Positions 7,947-16,878 of a stretch of DNA of 64,000 nucleotides are shown here, in pieces. Source of the DNA: Fulvivirga sp. (GTDB lineage Bacteria; Bacteroidota; Bacteroidia; Cytophagales; Cyclobacteriaceae). The notes beneath the pieces are model-generated. The model did no database searches. It was not told the origin of the DNA and worked only from the letters and a program-made list of their open reading frames with translations. How positions within the stretch are numbered: position 1 is the first letter of the stretch; every line of letters begins with the position of its first letter. The DNA lies in assembly GCA_028280565.1 (NCBI GenBank), contig JANQLQ010000157.1:1-64000 (forward strand), in the 5' to 3' direction. The position numbers and the translations under genes are program-made.

Positions 7947-9956
7947 ATGCTACCCGGCAAACTTTTTATTGCATTGACGTTGACGTTGATCGTGGCACGA
8001 ACCCCGTCTTGGGGTACTCATACCTACGTGTTGCCTGCTGAAATTGAAAGCCCGGTAGAACTAAAACGTTTTTGCTGGCTATACCCGGATTCTACGGGAG
8101 TTCTTAGCATAGATCAAATAGTTAGAGCATGGCCTGCGTATTATGCTCTTGAGGACTTTCCTTCGCTCGATCACCGGGTGACCTATTGGATGAAACTGCA
8201 GTTGAAAAACAACGGTGTAACTGACAAGGAATTGGTACTCACCTTAGGCGAAAATAACTTTGCGCATCTATATAGTTTTACAGACAGCCTGGTAGCCCAC
8301 CATGTAACGGGAGAGTTAGTACGTGCTACACAAAAAAAGCTACCGGGCGGCAGAAAAGAATGTGCTTTCCCGGTAACGGCCTACGCACGGCAAGTTACTA
8401 CCTTTTATGTCCGGGTCTATAATCAAACTCATTTCCCCCCGGAGCTGAACCCGCGGTTACATAATGAAAAAAAGTGGTTTGCAGATCAGCAGCGAGAGAA
8501 TGTGTTCCAAGCATTTTTCCAGGGTATTCTCTTTCTTTTAATTGTTTACAGTTTGTCTATCTTTATAATGTACCCCCAGTGGGTATACGCTTACTTTGCC
8601 TTGTTTGTATTTACCATATCCGTGTATTTTTTGTGGTTTAAAGGCTTGCTACACGAGATCATCCTTCCTAACCATCCTCATTTCACCATTTACGTTTGGC
8701 TTATCGCCGGCCTGGCCCCGGTATTTTATATACAATTTGCCCGTCAATTTCTCGACACGTCAAAGCTACTGCCCCGCTGGGATAAGGTGCTGGTATGGAT
8801 GATCCGGGTAGGTTATGGGGTGTTTGTTTTGTGTGTTGTATTGTTTGTGGTCACCTTTAACCGGCCTTTTGTGGTGGCTATAGCCAATAACTTCATTCTT
8901 GCCAACCTGGTCATAGGCTTGTTTTTTTTGTATTCACTATTCCGTACCAAGAGCAAGCTGGCACTGTTCTTTATACTGGGCTCAGTCACCTTTGCTATAG
9001 GCTCTATCACGGGCTTGGTGCTTTATCAATACTTTCAATTTTCCCAGGGCACCTACTTTGTGCAGGCGGGGAATGTGGCAGAATTACTCTGCTTTTCTAT
9101 CGGGTTAGGGTACAGGATCAATTTATTGCAGAAGAATAAAGTAGAGACCGACCGCCGATTGATCGAAGAGCTACAAAAAAATGAAGCATTGCAAAAGCGG
9201 ATCAACCAAGAACTTGGAAAAACCATTGACCATAAAGATCAGCAGCTTGAGCTAAAGAACGAGGAGCTACTTAAGCTCGTTGAAAATTTACAAGCCGCAA
9301 ATTCCGACCTCCGTACCTTCGCATATTCTATTTCTCACGATCTAAAAACCCCTCTTAGGGCCATATCGTCTATGGCTACTTTTATAGAGCAGGATCAAGG
9401 GGATAAAATGGATGCCAAGACCAAGGGCTATCTTAATATTTTACAAGACCGTGTTAAGAAAATGGAGAAGCTATTTGACGGGATTTTGGAATACTCGAAG
9501 CTCACCACCTCCAAGCAAGAGATCGCACCGGTAGACCTTACGTCTACCTTGGCTGCAGTAAAAGGCGTAATTGATGTACCCTCCCATATTGATCTTGTTG
9601 TTCCGAAGAATCTCCCTGCCGTAAAGGTCCAACCCACCAAAATACACCAGGTATTTCAAAACTTGATTGTAAACGCCATTAAGTTCATGGATAAAGAAGT
9701 GGGAAGGATAGAAGTAGGGTTCAAGGAGAAGGACAAGACTTGGCAGTTCTTTGTTAAAGACAATGGCCGCGGCATTGAACCCTCCAATACCAAGCGGATA
9801 TTCCTGATCTTCAAAACCGGGGGATCTACGAGTGACCATGGGGCAGGAGTAGGCCTATCCATAGTTAAAAAATCCATAGAACAACACGGAGGCGAGGTCT
9901 GGGTAGAGTCAACGTTAGGAGAAGGCTCTACTTTTTATTTCACCCTGCCGAAGTAG
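7947..9956 (+). CDS. Sensor histidine kinase with 7TMR-DISM module
   Basis: 669 residues. After a signal peptide (1-22) comes an extracytoplasmic 7TMR-DISMED2-like beta domain (about 35-180), then a seven-helix membrane module (about 190-400), a coiled-coil linker (about 400-450), the HisKA domain with phospho-acceptor S-H-D-L-K-T-P-L-R (about 464-472), and a complete HATPase_c domain: N-box N-L-I-V-N-A-I-K-F (about 570-578), D-N-G-R-G-I-E (G1) and G-A-G-V-G-L-S-I-V (G2). No receiver domain is attached and no response regulator is adjacent, so the partner is encoded elsewhere. DISM modules are thought to sense carbohydrates or similar ligands. Confidence 0.92.
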   Translation: MLPGKLFIALTLTLIVARTPSWGTHTYVLPAEIESPVELKRFCWLYPDSTGVLSIDQIVRAWPAYYALEDFPSLDHRVTYWMKLQLKNNGVTDKELVLTLGENNFAHLYSFTDSLVAHHVTGELVRATQKKLPGGRKECAFPVTAYARQVTTFYVRVYNQTHFPPELNPRLHNEKKWFADQQRENVFQAFFQGILFLLIVYSLSIFIMYPQWVYAYFALFVFTISVYFLWFKGLLHEIILPNHPHFTIYVWLIAGLAPVFYIQFARQFLDTSKLLPRWDKVLVWMIRVGYGVFVLCVVLFVVTFNRPFVVAIANNFILANLVIGLFFLYSLFRTKSKLALFFILGSVTFAIGSITGLVLYQYFQFSQGTYFVQAGNVAELLCFSIGLGYRINLLQKNKVETDRRLIEELQKNEALQKRINQELGKTIDHKDQQLELKNEELLKLVENLQAANSDLRTFAYSISHDLKTPLRAISSMATFIEQDQGDKMDAKTKGYLNILQDRVKKMEKLFDGILEYSKLTTSKQEIAPVDLTSTLAAVKGVIDVPSHIDLVVPKNLPAVKVQPTKIHQVFQNLIVNAIKFMDKEVGRIEVGFKEKDKTWQFFVKDNGRGIEPSNTKRIFLIFKTGGSTSDHGAGVGLSIVKKSIEQHGGEVWVESTLGEGSTFYFTLPK

Positions 9957-9990
9957 AGGAAGGTGATATGACCAGGGGTTGTTCGACAAA

Positions 9991-10071
9991 GTCGGCTGCC
10001 GGAAAAGGGCAATCGGCAACCCTATGTTTTGCTGGATGCTGACTGATCGGGAGAGCTTCCCAATACCGCAA
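9991..10071 (-). repeat. Family C repeat, partial, reverse orientation
   Basis: GGCAATCGGCAACC ... GCTGACTGATCGGGAGAGCTTCCCAATACCGCAA is the reverse complement of the C core seen at 60695-60740 and 63835-63880, and matches 61145-61235 in the same direction. It fills the space between the kinase and prfB. Confidence 0.65.
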
Positions 10072-10139
10072 GAACAAAACGACCAATTCCATTGAATGAA
10101 ATTAGCGGGTTAAGTACCTTAGCCGAAAATATTGAAAAT

Positions 10140-11235
10140 ATGACAACAGACGAGTTGAAAGACTTGAAGGCGCGTGTAGAGGCCTTAAGGAGGTATCTTT
10201 GACTACGACAAGAAAGTAGAAGAAATACAGGAAGAAGAATTAGTGACTGTCCAGCCCGGGTTTTGGGATGATCCAAAAGAGGCTGAAAAGGTGCTGAAAG
10301 GGATCCGGCAAAAGAAAGTCTGGACCGATAGCTTCGGACAAGTACACCAGCACCTGGAGGACTTGGAAACACTTTACGAGTTTTACGAGGCAGGAGATGC
10401 GGAGGAAAGTGAGATTGACACCGAGTACAAGAAGACCTTAGGGGCCGTGGAAGACTTGGAGTTCAAAAAAATGCTGAGTGGGGAGGAAGACCAGTACGGC
10501 GCCATATTGGAGATCAACCCCGGGGCTGGGGGAACTGAAAGCCAAGACTGGGCGGATATCCTAAACAGGATGTATATTATGTGGGGCGAAAGTCATGGTT
10601 ATCCTGTAAAACAAGTAAACTATCAGCCCGGGGATACCGCGGGCATCAAATCAGCTACCTTGGAGATCGATGGGGCATTTGCCTACGGAAATCTCAAATC
10701 GGAGATAGGGGTACATAGGCTGGTCCGGATCTCACCCTTTGATTCCGGCGGCCGGAGGCATACCTCTTTTGCGTCTGTATACGTTTCGCCTATTGTAGAC
10801 GATGATATAGAAATAGAGATTAACCCGGCCGATGTGGAATTGCAGACCTCTCGTTCCGGGGGAGCAGGCGGCCAGAATGTGAATAAAGTAGAAACCAAGG
10901 TACAGCTCACCCATAAGCCTACCGGCATAGTGGTGGTATGCCAAGTGGAACGGTCCCAATTGGCCAATCGTGAGCGGGCCATGAAAATGCTCAAATCACG
11001 ACTTTACCAACTGGAACTGGAGAAAAAAAATGCCGAACGCGACAAGGTGGAGGCAGGAAAAATGAAGATAGACTTCGGCTCCCAAATCAGGAATTACGTA
11101 CTACACCCTTATAAATTAATAAAAGATACCCGGACCAGCGTGGAACGCTCCGATGTGCAAAATGTACTAGACGGCGACCTCGATGACTTTATGAAGGCTT
11201 TCCTGCTAGGATATCAAGAGGAAACCTCCGGGTAG
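10140..11235 (+). CDS. prfB: Peptide chain release factor 2, made by programmed +1 frameshift
   Basis: RF2 recognises UGA and UAA stop codons and releases the peptide with its GGQ motif (G-G-A-G-G-Q-N-V-N, about residue 236-244 of the joined protein). The gene is split: a first frame starts at ATG 10140 and meets TGA at 10200-10202 after 20 codons, in the context AGGAGGT-ATCTTTGAC, which is the classic internal Shine-Dalgarno plus CUU-UGA-C slippage site. Skipping one T at 10200 joins it to the long frame that runs to 11235, giving about 364 residues, the normal RF2 length. A GTG at 10243 is not the start. Low RF2 lets the ribosome shift, so the protein controls its own level. Confidence 0.95.
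10190..10203 (+). promoter_or_regulatory. prfB +1 programmed frameshift site
   Basis: AGGAGGTATCTTTGAC: an anti-SD-pairing AGGAGG a few bases before CTT-TGA-C. This is the conserved recoding signal of bacterial prfB. An internal SD-like hexamer is notable in a genome where most starts have none. Confidence 0.93.
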
Positions 11236-11263
11236 GTATTGAGGACAATTACAAATTCAGGTT

Positions 11264-11300
11264 ACCCAACAGCTCCAGTAGTTGTTGGGTATCGTTTTTT
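11264..11300 (+). terminator. Terminator after prfB
   Basis: ACCCAACA (11264-11271) pairs with TGTTGGGT (11283-11290), followed by a T-rich tract. The in-frame TTG at 11282 upstream of the MFS gene lies inside this stem, which argues against it as a start. Confidence 0.75.
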
Positions 11301-11305
11301 ATACC

Positions 11306-12484
11306 ATGGATAAACGTCAGAAGATATATACTCTCCAATTTTGGTTGTTATGCCTGAGTTCGTACCTGTTCTTCGCGAGTTTTAACATGATCATCCCGGA
11401 GCTGCCCAGTTACCTGTCTAGCTTGGGAGGGGAGGAATATAAGGGGTTTATCATTTCTTTGTTTACCTTAACCGCCGGCCTTTCCCGGCCTTTCAGCGGG
11501 AAGCTGACGGATAATATAGGCAGGATACCCGTGATGGTACTGGGATCGAGTGTATGTTTTGTTATTGGCTTCATTTACCCGTTGATCTCTTCAGTAGCCG
11601 GTTTTTTGTTCCTTCGGTTGCTCCATGGATTTTCTACAGGCTTTAAGCCCACGGGCACGGTGGCCTATGTAGCGGATATTGTCCCTGTCCATAGAAGAGG
11701 CGAGGCCATGGGGATCTCGAGTGTCTTTGGGACTATGGGAATGGCCAGCGGACCTGCCATTGGAAGTGAAATTGCGCTTAGGTACTCACTGGATATCATG
11801 TTTTACACCTCTTCTGCCTTGGCCATCTTATCGATCCTTATCCTTATAGGAATGAAAGAGACCCTTCCTAACCCCAAAAAATTTGACCTGTCCCAATTGA
11901 AGATCAATAAAGACGAAGTGTTTGACCGATCCGCCGTACCCCCTTCTATCGTGATGTTTTTGACGGTGTTTTCATTTGGCATAGTACTGACCATCATCCC
12001 TGATTTTAGTGTGTATTTAGGACTGGAAAACAAAGGAAGTTTTTTTACAGTTTTTACTATCTCTTCGTTGATGGTCCGGGTGATCGCCGGCAAAGTGTCC
12101 GATAAGTATGGCCGTGAGCAGGTGTTATTGGCTGCGGCATTTCTTTATGCCATAAGCATGAGTACCATTGCCATGGCTACCTCCCCTATATGGCTATTTA
12201 CCGGTGCTGTGATATATGGCGTGGCGGTCGGCATGAATTCTCCCACACTGTTTGCCTGGGCTACCGACTTGAGCAACGAAAAAAACCGTGGAAAGGCGTT
12301 AGCTACAGTATTCATAGCGTTGGAGGCCGGTATTATGCTAGGCGCGCTGCTATCAGGGTGGGTGTATGCCAATAAGACAGAAAATTTTCCCTTGACCTTT
12401 ATGCTTGGCCCGTCATTGGTTTTTTTCGCTATCCTATACTTAGTATCGAGGATACGGAAAGGTACAACTAAAACCCTGTTTTGA
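11306..12484 (+). CDS. MFS transporter
   Basis: About 392 residues from ATG 11306, with twelve predicted membrane helices in two halves of six, the G-K-L-T-D-N-I-G-R-I-P motif (MFS motif A between helices 2 and 3, about residue 64-74) and its second-half counterpart G-K-V-S-D-K-Y-G-R-E (about 257-266). It also has the P-V-H-R-R-G-E-A-M-G-I loop common in multidrug-type exporters. The substrate cannot be inferred. The last codons (T-K-T-L-F-stop) lie within a 24-bp sequence that is repeated on the other side of the adjoining A repeat. Confidence 0.88.
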   Translation: MDKRQKIYTLQFWLLCLSSYLFFASFNMIIPELPSYLSSLGGEEYKGFIISLFTLTAGLSRPFSGKLTDNIGRIPVMVLGSSVCFVIGFIYPLISSVAGFLFLRLLHGFSTGFKPTGTVAYVADIVPVHRRGEAMGISSVFGTMGMASGPAIGSEIALRYSLDIMFYTSSALAILSILILIGMKETLPNPKKFDLSQLKINKDEVFDRSAVPPSIVMFLTVFSFGIVLTIIPDFSVYLGLENKGSFFTVFTISSLMVRVIAGKVSDKYGREQVLLAAAFLYAISMSTIAMATSPIWLFTGAVIYGVAVGMNSPTLFAWATDLSNEKNRGKALATVFIALEAGIMLGALLSGWVYANKTENFPLTFMLGPSLVFFAILYLVSRIRKGTTKTLF

Positions 12485-12491
12485 TGAATGC
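12468..12491. repeat. Left direct repeat flanking A copy 2
   Basis: CTAAAACCCTGTTTTGATGAATGC, matched 22/24 by positions 12811-12834. It overlaps the MFS stop codon. Confidence 0.85.
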
Positions 12492-12499
12492 GGGGCATC

Positions 12500-12802
12500 A
12501 TTGAAAATTCTAGTGGCGTATGGAGGGGAGACCTCCAGGAACAGTGCGGCCCATTTGAGGCTTGTGGGCAAGCGGCTTATAGGGGCTGGATAGTGCGTTT
12601 AGCGGGGAAAATGGGCTTTGTTCCTGGCGCCCTTTTCTTTTGTTTCGTTTTCTTTTGGGCGCGCAAAAGAAAATGAAAACTGGATTTAGCACCACAAAAT
12701 CCCGCTTAAACTGCTCATTTCGACGTTCGCATTATCCGAAATATTGTAAAATATAAACCTAATTTGCCAAAAAAAACGTTTTACTATTAAAGCTATTTTC
12801 AA
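12500..12802 (+). repeat. Family A repeat, copy 2, with internal deletion
   Basis: Full-length at both ends, but the small GAAGGGATGCC/GGCATGGG hairpin in the loop of the main stem is missing, so it is about 20 bp shorter. The main TTTTCTTTTG / CAAAAGAAAA stem is kept. It lies between the MFS stop codon and the terminator of the next gene and is bracketed by 24-bp direct repeats. Confidence 0.88.
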
Positions 12803-12810
12803 GGACATCC

Positions 12811-12834
12811 CTAAAACCCTGCCTTGATGAATGC
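12811..12834. repeat. Right direct repeat flanking A copy 2
   Basis: CTAAAACCCTGCCTTGATGAATGC; differs from 12468-12491 at two neighbouring positions. The spacing is 343 bp, about the element length plus the repeat. Confidence 0.85.
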
Positions 12835-12862
12835 AAAAAGCTGTCCTTTTCAGAACAGCTTT
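12835..12862 (-). terminator. Terminator of the DUF2807 gene
   Basis: AAAGCTGT (12837-12844) pairs with ACAGCTTT (12855-12862); on the minus strand it is followed by five Ts, so it ends the minus-strand DUF2807 transcript. Confidence 0.75.
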
Positions 12863-12889
12863 CCCATTTATTTTGAGTTAAAGAGTACG

Positions 12890-13588
12890 CTACATTTTCC
12901 TTACTTTTCCACTGCCGGAAGAGTTACTATTGACATGTCTCGGATCGCCTTTGTAGTAAACACTACCACTGCCACTGATCCTTGCATCGATCGATTCCCT
13001 GGCATGGATACGGCAGCTTCCCGACCCAGAGATCCGGATCGAGTAGGATTTAGCTTCAAACTGTTCTGCACTCACCTTACCCGACCCACTTATCGAGATC
13101 TTAGACTCATCCCCACTGCCGCTCAGCTCTATCTTACCGGAGCCAGATATGGATATGTCAGTCTCATCGGCATCTGCTTCCAGTTCCATTTTCCCGGAGC
13201 CACTGACATCGAGCTCTAAAAAGTCACTCTTGATCCTGTTTTGTCCATATACTTTACCGGAGCCGGAAAGATTGAGCCCTTCCAGGTCTTTCACGGTCAG
13301 GTAGATATCCACGCGGTTGTTCCCAGACCAGTTCCCCCAACGGTTCGACCTCATTTTTATGACCAATCGATCACCCCTCACTTCTGTAATTACATCTTCC
13401 ACGTCGTCCCGGTCACCCTTCAGCTCTACCTTCTGATTGGGCCCTTGGGTAAGGTATAACGTACCCGAAAGACCATGTGAAACCTTGTTGAAACGGGCAA
13501 CGTCACGTACCTCGGAGTGTTGGGCAAAAGAAACGGAAGCTACCACTAGTAGTATAAATAGGAAAGGAAAAAATTTCATCATTCTCAC
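12890..13588 (-). CDS. DUF2807 (head GIN) domain protein, exported
   Basis: 232 residues with a signal peptide (1-22, ending V-S-F-A-Q). The mature protein is a right-handed beta-helix-like DUF2807 domain, visible as repeated S-G-S-G-K/S-x strands (about residues 105-228: at least seven S-G-S-G units). Such proteins are common in Bacteroidota, sit in the periplasm or on the outer membrane, and have no settled function. It is transcribed towards the MFS gene and ends in its own terminator. Confidence 0.9.
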   Translation of the reverse strand: MRMMKFFPFLFILLVVASVSFAQHSEVRDVARFNKVSHGLSGTLYLTQGPNQKVELKGDRDDVEDVITEVRGDRLVIKMRSNRWGNWSGNNRVDIYLTVKDLEGLNLSGSGKVYGQNRIKSDFLELDVSGSGKMELEADADETDISISGSGKIELSGSGDESKISISGSGKVSAEQFEAKSYSIRISGSGSCRIHARESIDARISGSGSVYYKGDPRHVNSNSSGSGKVRKM

Positions 13589-13738
13589 TTAGGTTAATTA
13601 CAGTATCAAAAAAAGGTTATGGATCATTTTTGCAAACAAACTTACCATAAAGACCCAGTTCCGATCAAAAGGTTGCATCCCGCAGGGGTCTTTTTTAGAT
13701 ATTGCCTTTAGTTCTTAGCTTTACGTGCCCTTAAGATC

Positions 13739-14356
13739 ATGACCAAACACTATTTCACCATACAAAACTCCTCCACAGGGCTATATAAAGAGAAAGGCAG
13801 TAAGTTCCTAGGATTTGCAGAACCTGTCACCAGTGAGGATGAGATCAAAGAAAAACTGGATGGTCTTAAAGCCAAGTATCACGATGCCCGTCATCATTGC
13901 TACGCCTATGTACTGGGAGCGGACCGTAAGGTGTATCGCGCAAATGACGATGGCGAACCGAACCACTCCGCTGGGGATCCAATATTAGGCCAGCTTCATT
14001 CCAAGCAGCTTACCAACGTGCTGGTAGTAGTGGTCCGCTATTTCGGGGGTATTAAATTGGGGGTAGGAGGATTGATACATGCCTACAAGACCGCCGCCGA
14101 ATTTGCATTAGCAAATGCAGGTGTAGTTAAAAAGGAGGTGACCGTAGAAATCAATCTTCGCTATCCCTATGAATTTACGAACGAAGTGATGAAACTCATC
14201 CACGATTTTGACATGACCATCACCGGGCAGGATTTTTTAGAAATATGTATTACCAGGGCCAAAGTTGGTGTCCATCACATCGATGCTGTAACGAACAAGG
14301 TGCAGCTATTAGCCGATACGGGTAAAAAAATTGAATTCACCAAGATTACGGTCTAA
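13739..14356 (+). CDS. YigZ/IMPACT family protein
   Basis: 205 residues. The N-terminal UPF0029 domain has S-K-F-L-G-F-A-E-P-V, A-R-H-H-C-Y-A-Y, D-D-G-E-P-N-H-S-A-G-D-P-I-L and V-V-R-Y-F-G-G-I-K-L-G-V-G-G-L-I-H-A-Y (about residues 17-125), all diagnostic. The C-terminal DUF1949-like ferredoxin fold follows. The family is linked to translation or stress control through IMPACT, but the bacterial role is not settled. It has a TAGCTTTA -7-like box near 13716. Confidence 0.92.
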   Translation: MTKHYFTIQNSSTGLYKEKGSKFLGFAEPVTSEDEIKEKLDGLKAKYHDARHHCYAYVLGADRKVYRANDDGEPNHSAGDPILGQLHSKQLTNVLVVVVRYFGGIKLGVGGLIHAYKTAAEFALANAGVVKKEVTVEINLRYPYEFTNEVMKLIHDFDMTITGQDFLEICITRAKVGVHHIDAVTNKVQLLADTGKKIEFTKITV

Positions 14357-14504
14357 ACGGGCTGCGCCAATCGCTTTTGGTTCGGTATGTCTTTTATAGA
14401 AAATGGCAACCATTGGACGATGCTATTTAGTCTTCGAAGAATACTCTTTTCTACACGATAAGGCTGTTTTTAATTTTAGAGGCTAAACTAACACTACCAA
14501 AATC

Positions 14505-15257
14505 ATGAAAAATCCAGTAATATTTTCGGCCGGCTTGGCGCTGTTGCTGCTAGCCGGGTGTGTATCTAAAGAAGAGCATGCTAAGCTAAAAACAGAACTC
14601 GACTCGGTACAGTTTGAATTAGAAGCCGCTCAAAAAGCTGTATATACATTGCATGAAGTAGGTGTATTGATAGATTCTGTGGATGCCGCCAGTGATGAAC
14701 TCCAAATGGATATGGAGCTGGGCACGAGCCTTGAGAGCTACAAAGCCCGCATGCAAAACATTAAGACATATATTAGCCAGACAGAACAAAAACTGGATCA
14801 ACTGCAAATAGCGCTAGAAAAGTCTGAGGCTAATCGCCGCGCTTATGCGAATACTGTGAAAAAGCTCAGGAGCGACTTAGCAAAGCGAGGAGAAGAGATC
14901 GAGCGCTTACAGGCACAAGTGGAGACTTATAAAACTGAAAACAAAGACTTGCTCACAACACTTGACCTCAAATCAAATGAGCTACAAGAAAAAAGCGATG
15001 AGATCGAGCAGAAAAAAGAGGAGCTGGCAATGATAGAAGCAAGGATCGATTCCCTTCAAAGTGAATCTAAGATGACCGAAGCTGATGCCTTTTATGCCAG
15101 GGCAGAAGCGGTAGAAGAAGCGGCACGGCGCACTAAACTGGCACCGAAAAAGAAGAAACAAACTTACCAAGAAGCCATTACACTCTACCAGGAGGCGTTG
15201 GCACTCGGTAGAAGCGATGCTCAAGACAAGATAAACGCATTGCAGGAGAAGATATAA
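14505..15257 (+). CDS. Coiled-coil lipoprotein
   Basis: 250 residues. A lipoprotein signal ends at L-L-L-A-G-C (Cys at residue 19). Nearly all of the mature protein (about 25-200) is charged heptad-like sequence, a long coiled coil. The last 50 residues contain a TPR-like helix pair (Y-Q-E-A-I-T-L-Y-Q-E-A-L-A-L-G). It is probably anchored in the outer membrane and acts as a scaffold; no named family is recognised. A terminator follows 18 bp after the stop codon. Confidence 0.78.
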   Translation: MKNPVIFSAGLALLLLAGCVSKEEHAKLKTELDSVQFELEAAQKAVYTLHEVGVLIDSVDAASDELQMDMELGTSLESYKARMQNIKTYISQTEQKLDQLQIALEKSEANRRAYANTVKKLRSDLAKRGEEIERLQAQVETYKTENKDLLTTLDLKSNELQEKSDEIEQKKEELAMIEARIDSLQSESKMTEADAFYARAEAVEEAARRTKLAPKKKKQTYQEAITLYQEALALGRSDAQDKINALQEKI

Positions 15258-15274
15258 GTTTAACCTATGATCAT

Positions 15275-15307
15275 GGGGCTGTGTTCATAGGGACCAGCCC
15301 CGATTTT
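15275..15307 (+). terminator. Terminator after the coiled-coil lipoprotein gene
   Basis: GGGGCTG (15275-15281) pairs with CAGCCCC (15295-15301), then GATTTT. Confidence 0.7.
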
Positions 15308-15410
15308 CTGAACAGGGTTATAGTTGCTTTCCTAAATCTAAACCGTTAGTTAGATGGCCAACATCAAGTCGGTAGCACAAACTCAAAATGAGAATATTCT
15401 GAAGTGCCTG

Positions 15411-15908
15411 TTACTTGGGATTTCTTTTTTCAAGTTGTTCGATATCTGACCTGTCAATTTCACGATCAACAGCTTTTTTATTGCGAATCAAATCCTCGTA
15501 AGCAATAATGTGAATCTCGTTTCCATCGAGTTGAATAACCTTGGCAGATACCTTGCTCTTGTCAAACGAGTCTAGCCCTTTCACCTGTGGCAAAAATTCC
15601 GTTCGAAAAGAGTCATGAGGTATGCGCAGGAAAGTTTTCTTAGGATCAAAAACCAATTCCTCCAACTTAGAAGTATCTACATTTAATCTTTTTAGAGCTT
15701 TTAAAAGATTATAGTAATTAGCAATAGATGGCTTGTACCAAAAATCAACATCATACTTCAGGTCTAGGTTACCTTGCAAACCTCCCGATGGCCTTTGATA
15801 ACCATAAAAAGCCACTGCAGAACCACCTATTAAAATACAGTCTACCTTGTTATCATTGAGGGCTGCACAGACTTTTTGTAGTACATTCCTAATTTCATTG
15901 CTTATCAT
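15411..15908 (-). CDS. Nucleotidyltransferase-like protein (MNT/AbiEii-like)
   Basis: 165 residues. The N-terminal part has I-L-I-G-G-S-A-V-A-F-Y-G-Y (about 26-38) followed by Y-D-V-D-F-W (about 53-58), the G-S/G-G plus D-x-D arrangement of nucleotidyltransferase-fold proteins such as MNT and AbiEii toxins. A further acidic region (V-I-Q-L-D-G-N-E-I-H-I-I-A-Y-E-D-L-I) matches the rest of the fold. It overlaps the upstream 64-residue gene by ATGA. The pair is a candidate toxin-antitoxin or abortive-infection module, but a metabolic or tRNA-modifying role cannot be excluded. Confidence 0.65.
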   Translation of the reverse strand: MISNEIRNVLQKVCAALNDNKVDCILIGGSAVAFYGYQRPSGGLQGNLDLKYDVDFWYKPSIANYYNLLKALKRLNVDTSKLEELVFDPKKTFLRIPHDSFRTEFLPQVKGLDSFDKSKVSAKVIQLDGNEIHIIAYEDLIRNKKAVDREIDRSDIEQLEKRNPK

Positions 15909-16099
15909 GAAGTTTTATATTCCAGTTCTATCCATGCATGGTCATGACTGGGAGATTTCAAATTATCATTCTGGTTGCATATTGCAGCGTAGAAATCAAT
16001 GAGGTCAAGTGCCCTGATCATAGCTTCTTGATCACTTAATGAAGGTGCATTCTCCACTTTTTTTTGTTTAATATCATAATAAGGTATTGCTTCTTTCAT
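15905..16099 (-). CDS. Small protein coupled to the nucleotidyltransferase
   Basis: 64 residues, acidic, no signal or membrane segment. It has one clear amphipathic helix (S-D-Q-E-A-M-I-R-A-L-D-L-I-D-F-Y-A-A-I, about 20-39). Its stop overlaps the start of the nucleotidyltransferase gene by 4 bp, so translation is coupled. The order (small protein first) fits an antitoxin or chaperone. No named family is recognised. Confidence 0.6.
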   Translation of the reverse strand: MKEAIPYYDIKQKKVENAPSLSDQEAMIRALDLIDFYAAICNQNDNLKSPSHDHAWIELEYKTS

Positions 16100-16286
16100 T
16101 TTAGCCTAGGTTATGATTTGCATATTTCCATCTCAGTCCAGCTTAATAAGTAACACGAGATATACGCCAGGTAGTTCTAATCTCTATCTTAGGTTACCTT
16201 TATTAGTATTAAAGATAAGCGTTAAATATTAATTTTACTTTGTACTCCACGGTTGCGGATTCCACCTTCCGGCTTTGTGTACATTT

Positions 16287-16877
16287 TCATATTTCAAAAA
16301 TAAACCCCCGGTCCAGCAATTCCCTGTACATTTCATAACATACCCATGCGTCTGTAGCCGCGTATTGCTTTTGTTTGTCTGTCAGTTCAGGATTTTCCCA
16401 GTTAGAGGTTTGAGCACTCTTTGAGATCCTGAACCCAAGGATAATAGCCGTTAGCTTCCTAAGCCCGTTACTTTCTATGCCAATATCTTTAACGATCTGG
16501 TTAAGCTCTATAAAATTAGCGGGTTTGAAATCGCGTATCGTTTGCAGATCTTTAATATCATCTCTCAAGGCTACGCCGATCTTTAAGATATCGGTGGATT
16601 CGAAGAAATTCACCAAGCGGTCCGTCATACCGGTGTGGTGGATGCGGACCAGGAAGACTTCATCGGCCAGCGCTATTTGTACCAAGGATACTTGGTTAGC
16701 TTCTCCTTTCTTAAAATTCGGCTTGGTTTCGGTATCAAATCCCACAAAAGGGGATTTTTTTATCTTCTGAAAAGCAGCATACAGGTCGCCAGGATCTTCT
16801 ATTACGGTGATCTTTCCTGTAAAGCCTTGCAGCTCTAGTTCATTGATAGCTTCATTCGAAATCGTTTCTTTAAACAC
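16287..16877 (-). CDS. 3'-5' exonuclease, RNase D-like (DEDDy)
   Basis: 196 residues, a single DEDD exonuclease domain without HRDC. Visible motifs are F-V-G-F-D-T-E-T-K (Exo I, about 44-52), the I-G-V-A-L-R-D-D-I-K-D-L region (Exo II, about 96-107) and Q-Y-A-A-T-D-A-W-V-C-Y (Exo III with the Y of DEDDy, about 169-179). It should cleave RNA or DNA from the 3' end with two metals. The start codon is 1 bp after the nhaC stop, so the two are cotranscribed although they are functionally unrelated. Confidence 0.88.
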   Translation of the reverse strand: MFKETISNEAINELELQGFTGKITVIEDPGDLYAAFQKIKKSPFVGFDTETKPNFKKGEANQVSLVQIALADEVFLVRIHHTGMTDRLVNFFESTDILKIGVALRDDIKDLQTIRDFKPANFIELNQIVKDIGIESNGLRKLTAIILGFRISKSAQTSNWENPELTDKQKQYAATDAWVCYEMYRELLDRGFIFEI

Positions 16878-16878
16878 C

